From contig VSJF01000012.1 in NCBI GenBank assembly GCA_009739215.1, positions 372,001-436,000 on the forward strand: 64,000 nt of DNA, read 5' to 3'. Below, piece by piece: positions 55,016-64,000 of this stretch. The DNA is from Floccularia luteovirens. Taxonomy: Eukaryota > Basidiomycota > Agaricomycetes > Agaricales > Squamanitaceae. The position numbers were made by a program, and so were the translations under genes. Numbering within the stretch: position 1 is the stretch's first letter; every line of letters starts with the position of its first letter. The notes under the pieces are model-generated. The model did not search any database, was not told where the DNA came from, and saw only the letters and a program-made list of their open reading frames with translations.

Positions 55016-57758
55016 CTACGCGAAAACCTCGTCCAACCATCGCTCATAGTTGTATTCAGGCTCTCCCACTTCGTTCGGTGCACTTGGCATTGCTGCGCGT
55101 AGATAATCAATCGCTGCTGCCGGTAGGTGCGCAAGTCGCAAGTCGAGTTCCGTTACGAATGGCTGCGCCGTAGATCAGCGGCTGCGCACACCATGTTTTA
55201 CAATAAGCGGACTACGTACCTTGTCATTGGCGATTCCACGGAATGACTCTCGCAGCTGTTCAGGTGACGTCTGGTCTTCCGTGATATCGACCTTCCGGAG
55301 TTCAGGATCACACGAGTCTGCCCCCACTCCGAAAATGACAACTTACCAAAAGATTAATGAACGCTTCAAACGTTACTGCACCATATTCTTCTATCAGCTG
55401 GTCGTAAATGAAAATCATGTCTTCATCCGAGTAAACAATTCCCAAGCTAGCGAGTGCTGCAATCATTTCCGCTACATTCAATGTATTCGTCTCATCTTTA
55501 TCAAAGTATCGGAAAGTGCTCTCGAACTGTTCTAGTTGAGCCGGAGTCAAGTTGGTCATATTGCGAGAAACAATCTTGAAATAATATTACATTTTAGTGA
55601 TTAAGCTCTACAATTTGAGAAGTAAATCATACCTGGTTATCGATGAATGCGAGTTTCTTTGCAATGTTTTGTGTGACAAGTTCTAGCTCGAATTCTAGAT
55701 CTTGGCATGTAAATACTGTGTAATCGTTCTCTTCGACATTTGCAGAATTGCATTCCGCCTCCGCATTGTATACGACAGCGAGTGTCTCTGACAGTTCTGG
55801 TATACGTTTTTGAATTTCTTTTACTTCCTGCTGCTGTGACTAGAGACACATAGTGGTGTATTGAGTTACTATAGTATATCATTAACAATAATGTGACTCA
55901 CTTCCAATGGACCTTCGATAGCTGCTAATTCAGAGGACAGGGAGTGAACTTTTTGTTCAAAATCATTAGCAAGAGTGGCAAATTTCTTTCGCAGATTTTC
56001 CTTGATACTGCCAGCGGGGTAAGCTTGGTAATCATGTCGGACAGAAGAGGTGCTGACTGTCTAATTTGTGCATTAATGGCTCTAGATCTTTTAGCTTCAG
56101 AGTCCAGCAAATTCTTCCATGCAACATCCAGATCCGTTAAAGATAGACCTGGAGCAGGCACGTATTCTCGCAAACCATAAGTTCGTAGTTTGGTTTGAAC
56201 ATTTCCAAACAACGTATTGACATCTTGTCTTTCCGTGACCCAAGTTCTTTTTGTTGTCTGTTTATATGTGGAAAAGTCAGCAGATTGTGATTTTGCGTCG
56301 GCATAGGTTCCATCGAAATCGGTATGAGACCATTGAGTTTGGACTTCAGAAAGAGCGGCAAGGAGCTATTAGCAAGAATTTCAGCTTCTAGTGATTAAAA
56401 CACTCTCAACCAGGAGCATATACCAGTTTAACTCGACGTTCATAATCGTTTCTAGAAACCCAAACAGACTGCATCAACTCTGCGAATTTCTCGACTCTGC
56501 GGGACACTGTTTCCGCCTGGTCTATTTTAGTTATTAGAATGTGTAAGAATGAAACAAGACTTTTGAAATAGTTACCCATCGAAGAGAACGCATGGAAAAA
56601 ACTGGCGATATACGTCATCACACTCCTCTCATCAGGACTATTCGAGTCGCAAAGATCCTCAACTTCCAGAAGTTGCTATACAAGGAGTTTATCCGAATGA
56701 TATCACAAGGCATAGATCTTGAATCAATAAATACCGGGATGTTCAAGTGCTCCGCCGCAATGGTAAATGCCAGGGTTGTGTTTCCATGACGGTCAGACTT
56801 TGAAAAAGAAATCAGATCAACGTCTAGGTCATTTGTATATTCAACGCACCTTATCCAACTTGTCATAATCCAGTAGATTGGGTCTGTGACAGTGAATCAA
56901 AGCGCATCTAATAAATTCAGAAATCCTTGATTACAGCTTTGTTGTGATAGGAGATATGGCAAACAAACAAGGCAAGGCCGTCCGACCAACTACGGGAAAA
57001 GTCTTGAACATCGACCTCCTTGTAAGGTTCCGTTTTCCTTTGACACCATAAAAGTAGACCCTCTTTAGCCGAAAGACCTTCTTCACTGTCAGTAAGTATG
57101 CAAGTTAGTAGTGAACTAAGTCCCAGATGAAAGCAGCAGACCTGATGTCCGCAATTGTAAAGCGAAGGATGAGCGTCCATATCATACCTAGGATAAGCTT
57201 GAGATTTCCATCAATAATATCTATACCCAACCAAATTAAACAAAGTTTTCGTCACGAAGTGCCAGAGACAAAAGTTCATCCACCTTCTGGCCCTATGTTG
57301 GTCAGTTTCACACCCCTTGAGGTGATGAATTCGAGGGCTTTGTTAACGTTCTCAGCTTTCTGCACCCGAATGCGCGGATTCTTGTTATAACGCCCGAGGG
57401 ATGTATCGCCTATCTTTTGGGTTCGAAGAAATTATAAATTGCTTTGTGAGATCAAACACGCACCCATGATTTCCTGCATCGAGGAACGCGTCACTGAATG
57501 TACCTGGAATTATTATTCCATGGTTGCTCACCATAAGTTGGATGAGCCGAACACCATCTGATAAGTCTTTCACCAGTGAGCTCATGGGAGGATAGCCGTT
57601 CATCTCCAGTTTCGTGTTTAGCCTTTAAATGTGCAAGCAAGCGATCCATGGTGGTAATTGTGAGTGGGGGAGTCACTAAAGGGAAATGTTGCGGTTGGTT
57701 ACCATTTGCAAAAAGTCCTCTCCTGGGTATCTCGCGACCTTGTTTCGAGACTGTCCAT
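55016..57758 (-). CDS. Alpha-actinin
   Basis: Actin cross-linker of the contractile ring and cortical cables. Start 57758 ([19 protein letters not shown]); an intron then joins to [30 protein letters not shown] (first CH domain) and later [43 protein letters not shown]. Second CH domain: [46 protein letters not shown]. Short spectrin-like helical rod: [41 protein letters not shown]-terminal EF-hands: [17 protein letters not shown] and [10 protein letters not shown]; ends [10 protein letters not shown], stop at 55016. Many introns of 50-60 nt. It is the direct upstream neighbour of cofilin on the same strand. No lesion noticed, but exons 56900-57400 were only partly traced. Confidence 0.88.
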
Positions 57759-57983
57759 TAAGCACTCTCGGTAACGAATATGATTGTGCAAATACAGTAG
57801 CCAAAGTACAAAGCAAGTAAAGATAAAAAGTATGAAACCTTGAAAATCGAAAGGATGAGGCTGCTTTAACCTTTTGCGAGTCTTGAACGTCGGCTAATAA
57901 ATAGGACTCGACGCGTTTACTTTCAAAGTCCGTCAGCGCGTCTCTCCACCTAAGTACTCTTCTACTTACAACCTGTACATATC

Positions 57984-60434
57984 ATGGCCACAACACAGTT
58001 CGACCGCATTTACCATGGTCTTTCGACAGAGGCAGGCAGTATGTCCAGGTTACTGCTAAATCCTTACCATTCATGCTTACTTTCAATCTATAGAATTTAG
58101 AGTGGCTTCTAGTGGGATGGCATGGAAAGGTGCTGACTCAGAAGGTGTCACAGCTATGGCATCCACAGATATCAAGTGGGCACAGTGGATGCGAGTCGCG
58201 CGCAATTTCCAACTGCGGGTAGGATTGAGAGACCACCGTAAAGAAAAATTTGAGGGATTCTTACGAGAGGTGAGCGTGTTAAATTTGCGTTCCAATCAAT
58301 AAGGGTTGTAATGTAATTCGGGTGTAAAGGATCATGATAAACTTGCCTCACTGTTGAAAACCCACTTCGGTATCACACTCGAGACGAGGGAGGTAACATT
58401 CAAGGGCTGGAATTGGGGAGTCACTGATTTTCAAGGTAGATGATGCCCTGCCCTCCTATTCTTTCAACTTTAATTTTTCTGACTTGAAGTTCAATAGGTC
58501 AAGATTTGGCTTTTATGGTTTCCGACAAAGTGGCTTTCGAGCTTCCTTTGCGTAGTGTTGCGAACTCGAATATCGCGGGACGTACCGAGGTTTCACTCGA
58601 ATTTGCAACATCGTCTGCATCGTCAAAAGCGGCATCAAAAACTGCCGGGGACGAAATGATAGAAATCCGTTTCCATGTTCCTGGTACACACTCCAAGCTC
58701 AAAGCATCATCATCAGATGCAGGTTCACAAAAGTCTGATGAGGAAGATAACGAAGATGGAATAAGTGCCGCACAAATGTTCCATGAGATGATCAAGGACA
58801 AAGCGGAGATTGGCCAGGTGTCGGGCGATCTTGTGCTCAGCTTTGAGGAAGTGCATGTTCTGACTCCCAGAGGGCGTTATGACATGGATATGTTCCCAGA
58901 GTTTCTGCGGCTACGAGGAAAGACGTATGACTACAAGATTTTGTACGGGAGTATTTCGCGGCTCTTCCTGCTTCAGAAGGATGATCAACATGTATTGTTT
59001 ATCGTGAGTACCGTTGCTACCATAAGCTGTATATCTGTTGAGCGCCACATATAGCTTGGACTAAATAATCCAATCCGACAAGGTCAAACCCGCTACCAGT
59101 ACCTAGTCATGCAGTTTACGACTGAGGAAGAGATCACTGCAGAGCTGAACATGACGGAGTACGTTCCCGACCACTCGATTAATTACGTCTTTTATTAATT
59201 ATACTCTAGGGAAGAGATAGCTAAATATGATAGACTCAAAAAACACTACGAAGATCCTACCTTTGAAGTTGTATCTGGTGTTTTCCGTGCCCTCGCAAAG
59301 AAAAAGATAATTGGCCCCGGTGGTTTCCGCAGGTGGGTATACATATTTTTTTTTTTGAAGTCAAACCCTCACCCGCAATCTATACAGCCAAAATGGTCAC
59401 CCAGGAATTAAAGCAAATTCAAAGGCCATTCAAGGAGATCTGTTTATGCTCGAAAAATATATATTCTTCGTTTCAAAACAACCCGCACTCATTGAACTAT
59501 CCGACGTGCATCAAGTCGTGTTCTCTAGAGTAGGTGCAAGCATGGGTGCTGCTGCTGCACGTACATTCGACCTGAAGATTGTAACAAAAAGCGGTCCAGA
59601 GCACAACTTTACATCAATCAACAAGGAAGAACACGAAGTTACCGAGGCCTATCTTAAAGATAAGAAGATCCGCGTCAAGAACGAGATGGTGCCTGATGCA
59701 GATCTACTCATGGCAGCTACTGCCGGTGATGATGACGATGATGACGATATGCAAAGTGTTGTAAGCACAGATGCTGAAGACCGTTCCTCGCGCGAAAAAG
59801 GTTCCGCGAGGTGGTGATGATGAGAGTGAAGAGGAAGATGGTATGTGCTTTAACGTTTTAGTCCTTAAAGCTATATTAATATGTACATGTAGAGGACTTT
59901 GAGGCGTCCGCTTCTGATTCTGGATCACCAAGTGATAGTGACTCATCTGATTCCGGTGCTGCTACAGCATCAGATGCTAGCGGAGACCTCGCGTTGACGA
60001 AAGGCGCGTTGAAAAAGTCGAAAACTAAGGCGGCCACTGCCAAAGGAAAAGGAAAAGAAACGGATGGTAAGAAGAAAACTGATGGTGCCAAGAAAGCATC
60101 TGGTTCATCGAAGAAGAAGGCGGAAAAGAATGATGCAGAGAACGATGAGGGCAAAGAAAAGGCAAAGAAAAAGCTCGCACCGAAGCCTGTTCAGAAGCCA
60201 AAGGCGAAGAAGGATGACGAGGGTAGTGCTGCAGTTATGGATGTTGACGATGAACCAAAGGCTAAGCCCAAGCCGAAACCAAAACCAAAACCCAAAGCTG
60301 CAAAGGATGATGTGATGGATATTGACGAGGAACCGCAACGTCCAAAACCCAAGCCTAATCCCATGGCCAAAGTGAAGTCAAATGAGAATGGGGATGTTGA
60401 ACCACCAAAGAAAAAACTAAAAACTACCGACTGA
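57984..60434 (+). CDS. POB3: FACT complex subunit Pob3/SSRP1-type
   Basis: Histone chaperone subunit acting with Spt16 on H2A-H2B during transcription and replication. Start 57984 (MATTQFDRIYHGLSTEAG), donor at 58039, then FRVASSGMAWKGADSEGV, DIKWAQWMRVARNFQLRV, FGITLETREVTFKGWNWG, FELPLRSVANSNIAGRTEV, EIRFHVPGTHSK, then the tandem PH middle domain: FEEVHVLTPRGRYDMDMFP, FLRLRGKTYDYKILYGSI, and after introns FFVSKQPALIELSDVHQVVF, RTFDLKIVTKSG. An acidic linker (DDDDDDDMQSV) is followed by a frame change near 59760-59800, and the protein continues GDDESEEED, a Ser/Asp-rich part and a Lys/Pro-rich tail (KPKPKPKPKPK) to the stop at 60434. There is no HMG box, as usual for fungi. Confidence 0.9.
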
Positions 60435-60945
60435 TACAATTTTTTTTCGTTTTTGTTTGCCACTCTACTTTTGTATATTCTCTTTTTTCATCAGACAAAA
60501 ATGCGGTTCTGGGGCAATTCCATTGATTGTAGGTATAAACAATAAATAAATAAAGTCCCAATCCCCTTTTTGATTCCTTGGTTTCAATAAAAACAATGTA
60601 TGAATCACAAAAGAAATGAACGCGTTATGGGGGGTATCCGACATGTGAATGTATGTATGGTAAATTGGCGAAAATGTGGAAGGCATTGTCACAGTGTGAA
60701 ATTTAGATGTAGCTGTATGCGCTGGATACAAACTTTGGGGCAAGAGTCGGTCAGTATAGGTGGATCTAAAAAGAGCGGACGGGAAACGTTATTTCGATCC
60801 CTGGAGCATGGATGATGGCGCGGGTATCGATGAGCAGATCTCAAATTTTTCCATGTCCAATAAATATCCGGGGGGAGAGAACATTGGATCTTATACCCAG
60901 TCCTGCAGAACCCCTGAGGTGTGCTGTTTATTTTCGTGAGGTGCT
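60435..60945. other. Convergent 3' region, POB3 / membrane protein
   Basis: No gene; both flanking genes end here. T-rich stretch right after the POB3 stop. Confidence 0.4.
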
Positions 60946-62301
60946 TTAATATGTGTCCAATTCAAGCCTCTTTCGATGCAGTGACTTGATTTGTCGGACT
61001 TGAACTAAAGCTGTGGGCGATGAGCGGCGCGCGACAGTATGAGTCGGGCTAACGTGAGGAATGGAGGACCCAGGAAGACCAGTACTACCGTTGGCCTTTG
61101 CAGTACTAGTAGGTGCTGCACTCGCTTTCTCATTCGCAGAACCACCAATTGCAGTAGGTTGTTGATGATTGGGTACATTACGGGTACGCCAATATGCAAG
61201 GCCGGCAGCCCCACCAATGCACTACATAAAAATGAGAAAGATTATATTCACGGTGAGAATAGGCGCATACAAGAAGCAAAATGATGCCGATAATCCAAAC
61301 CCAGCGCGAAAGACGCGTAGATCCGCTTTGCGTTTTTCGTAACCACGTACTGTAGATAAGATGATTTATATTTTTGGTCCTTTACTCCTTGAGGAATAAC
61401 ATACCTCTGTTTAAGAGCACTCGGCTTTTTACCCTCTTCTTTGGCGATCATACTGAAGCGACGCCAGAAGTCGTCGCCTTTCTGGCCGCGTGTGGGAAGA
61501 AGTGTCTCTTCTTCTTTCCCACGCATAATTGGCTTGTTGCGTGGAATGGGTGTAGAGAAAGTAATGCCTGGTGCAGTAGGAGATTTGGCGGGCCGAGCGA
61601 AAACAGGAGTTATCGGAGTCATTGGAGGTTGCAATGGGTGGGGGGTGGACGACAGTAAAGAGGGGGATGGGGAGGTTGGAAAAGGTTCAAACGGATTTTG
61701 CAATTGACGTTGAGGCTGAGGGTCAAATGGGTTGATTGCTTGCATGGGTGAAGCTGCCGCTTGTGGTGGGCGAGCAAGATTGAGAGCAGCGATTGGCGCT
61801 GCATATCCTGGGCGCGGGGCAGCGATAGTTGGTACAATTTGCTGTTGCTGTGGTTGAATCTGTTGCTGTGTTTGAGGCATACGTACAGGGTCAGGTTGAG
61901 CACGCTGCGGGCTAGTACTAGTCGCAGCAGCAAGTGCGGCATGCTTAGAAGTGGAATTGACAGGAGTTGTAGGCTGGTGGCTGTCTTCGTCATCTGAATC
62001 GTCATCAGAGTCCATACTAAGCAGGCCCATGCCAACGGCGCCGATGCCTGACTGTCTATTATCTTGCGTTACGTCCTTAGCGTTGGGGTCGAGATAGTTG
62101 TCGTATCTGTGGGAAAATATGGGATTAGGTACGAATTATATACAGATAAAAAGGGAGAACTAACACATTGTATGCAGAAGTCCGTTTGTTTGGATCTGGC
62201 GAAGGTTGCTGGCGAATTCTTGGTCTAACAGATTGTGCAGAGTCGTAGAAGGAATCAGGCTCGTCAGTCGCAAAGGGAGGTTTGCCAGCAAGGGGAGCCA
62301 T
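60946..62301 (-). CDS. Predicted single-pass membrane protein, Pro/Gln-rich N-terminus
   Basis: Start 62301 (MAPLAGKPPFATDEPDSFYD); exon 2 DNYLDPNAKDVTQDNRQSGI, acidic SMDSDDDSDDEDS, a Gln-rich run (QTQQQIQPQQQQ), Pro-rich NPFDPQPQRQLQNPF (NPF motifs occur twice), then a conserved-looking block RGQKGDDFWRRFSMIAKEEGK, RLSRWVWIIGIILLL, and across an intron CIGGAAGLAYW: one transmembrane helix with a basic cytosolic flank. A Ser/Thr/Ala-rich segment follows, ending KRLELDTY, stop at 60946. Topology suggests a cytosolic N-terminus and a short external C-terminus; the NPF motifs would suit endocytic EH-domain binding (inference). I do not know a name for it. Confidence 0.65.
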
Positions 62302-62558
62302 TGTATAGACGATAAAAAAGAGTGAGCAGCTGGTAGCTGAGTTAAGTTAAAAAGAGTGGAATGGGTAAAGAACGAAAAGAAAGCAGAGCCAACGTTGCGC
62401 GATATGCAGCACAACGACGAGAAACAACGATTGCTGCTTCAGAAATGTCACACAATTGTCACTTTCCATGTGCTCGTGTCACTCTCAATTTCACACAGTC
62501 ACAATTCACCCAAACGCGTAGACGCGCCTGCATAAAGACTCTCGCTAGCTCTTCCACC

Positions 62559-64000
62559 ATGCCGAAACGTCGTGCTGCTCTGGATGACGTCGATGACAAC
62601 GTGCTTAGTGCTCCCCCAACACCTTCAAAGCGCATCAAGACAAGAAACAGCAGCGTGGATATTGTTGACCTACCCCCATCGTCCCAACCGCGTCAGGAGG
62701 AAAGTGACGATGAAGAATCGAGGCTCGCCACTCAACAGGGTGCTGATGCCCCAACTCAACCAGATGAGGAAGAGTTTGAAAAGCAAAATGCAGATAGACT
62801 TCGCGCCCTTCTCGAGTCAAAAAAGAAAGTACAAGGCGTAAGTCACGTAACTTCTACACAAACTTTATCATCTTAAATGGCATTAAAGGGTGTTGCCGAA
62901 CATGGTGTCATTGAGTCAATTGAGATGCACCAGTTTATGTGCCACAAGTATCTGACTTTTACTTTTGGCCCTCAAATTAACTTCATCATTGGTATTTGTC
63001 TGACTTTGTCGATTTCACTCAAAGTCTCTGACTCATCTTGTAAGGTCACAATGGAAGTATGTACTGCATATACCTTATTATGTTCCTATAGTATCTAACA
63101 ACACCTAGGTGGCAAGAGTGCAGTATTGTCAGCTATTACAATCGCACTAGGCGGTAAAGCAATTTCTACGGGCCGCGGTAACGGTCTCAAGTCTTTCATC
63201 CGCGAGGGACAATCGTAAGAGCCTTTGTTTCTATTAGTTGATGTTCTAACCATTCCATCTAAAGGGTTTCAGAAGTTACAATCTCCCTCAAGAACCAAGG
63301 TGACGAAGCCTACAAACCCAACGAATACGGAAAATCTATTGTTATCACCCGTCGCTTTACGAAAGAGGGATCTACAACTTGGAAGATCAAAAGTAAGGAT
63401 GGTCGCGTCATTAGTACTAAGAAAGATGAGCTTGCCGCAATTTGTGATCATATGAACATCCAGGTGGATAATCCAATGAACGTGTTGACCCAAGGTCCGT
63501 CTATGTGCATCTTTTTAGGGCTACACTCACCAGACTTTAGATGCTGCGAGGCAGTTTTTGAGTGCTTCCCGTCCTGAAGACAAATACCAAGTATGTCATC
63601 AAGTAGTCTATGGACTAGACAAAGCCGTTAAATCATTCACAGCTCTTTCTTCGCGGAACCCAACTATCACAACTAGCTGAAGAGTATGACACTTGCTTTG
63701 AGAACATTACCCAAACAACCAAAGTTCTTGCGCAAAAGAAGGAAGCTCTTCCTGACCTACGCTCCGCCTTTCATGAGGCCAAAATGCGGTACGAAGAGGC
63801 AGCTAAGGCACGCGAACAACAACGCAAGCTTACTGATTTAAAGAAGGAACTTGCATGGGCTCACGTCAAAGCAAAAGAGGAAGAGATGATTGCAAAAATC
63901 GAAGAGGCTGCGAAGGCATCTAGGAGGCTACCGAAAATGACAGAAAGCTTAGCAGCCGCTGAGGTGGGTTTATGCAGCACTATTTGAAGTGACTCATACT
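62559..64000 (+). CDS. SMC6: SMC6, N-terminal part (runs off window)
   Basis: Subunit of the SMC5/6 DNA-repair complex. Exons 62559-62837 (MPKRRAALDDVDDNVLSAPP, acidic DEEEFEKQNADR), 62889-62991 (GVIESIEMHQFMCHKYLTF, INFIIG), 63045-63056 (12 nt), then from 63109: the Walker A GHNGSGKSAVLSAI is completed, ALGGKAISTGRGNGLKSF, REGQS, VSEVTISLKNQGDEAYKP, IVITRRFTKEGSTTWKIKSK, NIQVDNPMNVLTQ, DAARQFLSASRPEDKY, FLRGTQLSQLAEEY, and the start of the coiled coil (AREQQRKLTDLKKELAWAHV). The QDxARxFL signature is typical of SMC6. The gene runs past base 64000; the hinge and C-terminal ATPase half are outside. Confidence 0.93.

Noticed and set aside
1..64000. Transposable elements and CRISPR arrays
   Set aside because: No transposase, integrase or reverse-transcriptase motif, terminal repeats or spacer-repeat array were recognised. 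The inverted repeat carries host genes, not transposon genes.

Overview
The window is nuclear DNA from a filamentous basidiomycete, most likely an agaricomycete. Genes are dense and intron-rich (most introns 50-60 nt, GT-AG, weak polypyrimidine tracts). The housekeeping genes are fungal, and there is a family of very large NACHT-WD40 proteins (fungal NOD-like receptors, here NLR1-NLR5) of the kind that is expanded in mushroom-forming fungi. Exon structures were read by eye from conserved protein motifs and splice consensus, so some 5' exons are unresolved.

Layout. 1-2475: 3' part of a secreted GH27 alpha-galactosidase (-), then the methionine-salvage dehydratase MDE1 (+). 4037-22917: an NLR island. 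NLR1 (+) has one frameshift, NLR2 (+) has several, NLR3 (-) looks intact, and there are two short relics. A RecQ helicase gene lies between NLR1 and NLR2. 23304-35061: conserved genes: aldo/keto reductase, ribonucleotide reductase large subunit, an intron-containing tRNA-Lys, phosphopantothenoylcysteine decarboxylase, two tandem MOB1-like genes, RanGAP and a SAC3/GANP-like gene. About 35640-53540: a large inverted repeat. Each arm (5.1 and 4.1 kb) carries a DUF3605 gene or relic and the same internally deleted NLR (NLR4, NLR5). The arms enclose an 8.7-kb spacer with COX20, a Cdc25/arsenate-reductase-type rhodanese, a DCAF4-like WD40 gene and an RA-PH (MRL-like) adaptor. 54238-64000: cofilin, alpha-actinin, the FACT subunit POB3, a single-pass membrane protein and the 5' part of SMC6.

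The genes form no single pathway. The coherent accessory system is the NLR family: an N-terminal helical domain, a NACHT NTPase and a C-terminal WD40 array. One copy appears functional among frameshifted, truncated and inverted-duplicate copies, which fits birth-and-death evolution of fungal innate-immunity or non-self recognition genes.

The most unusual molecular feature is a set of very small exons placed on functional motifs. These are a 3-nt exon that supplies the presumed catalytic glutamate of MDE1, a 4-nt exon in RNR1, a 12-nt exon inside the SMC6 Walker A motif, 15/18/23-nt exons in RecQ, and an ATG-only first exon in cofilin.
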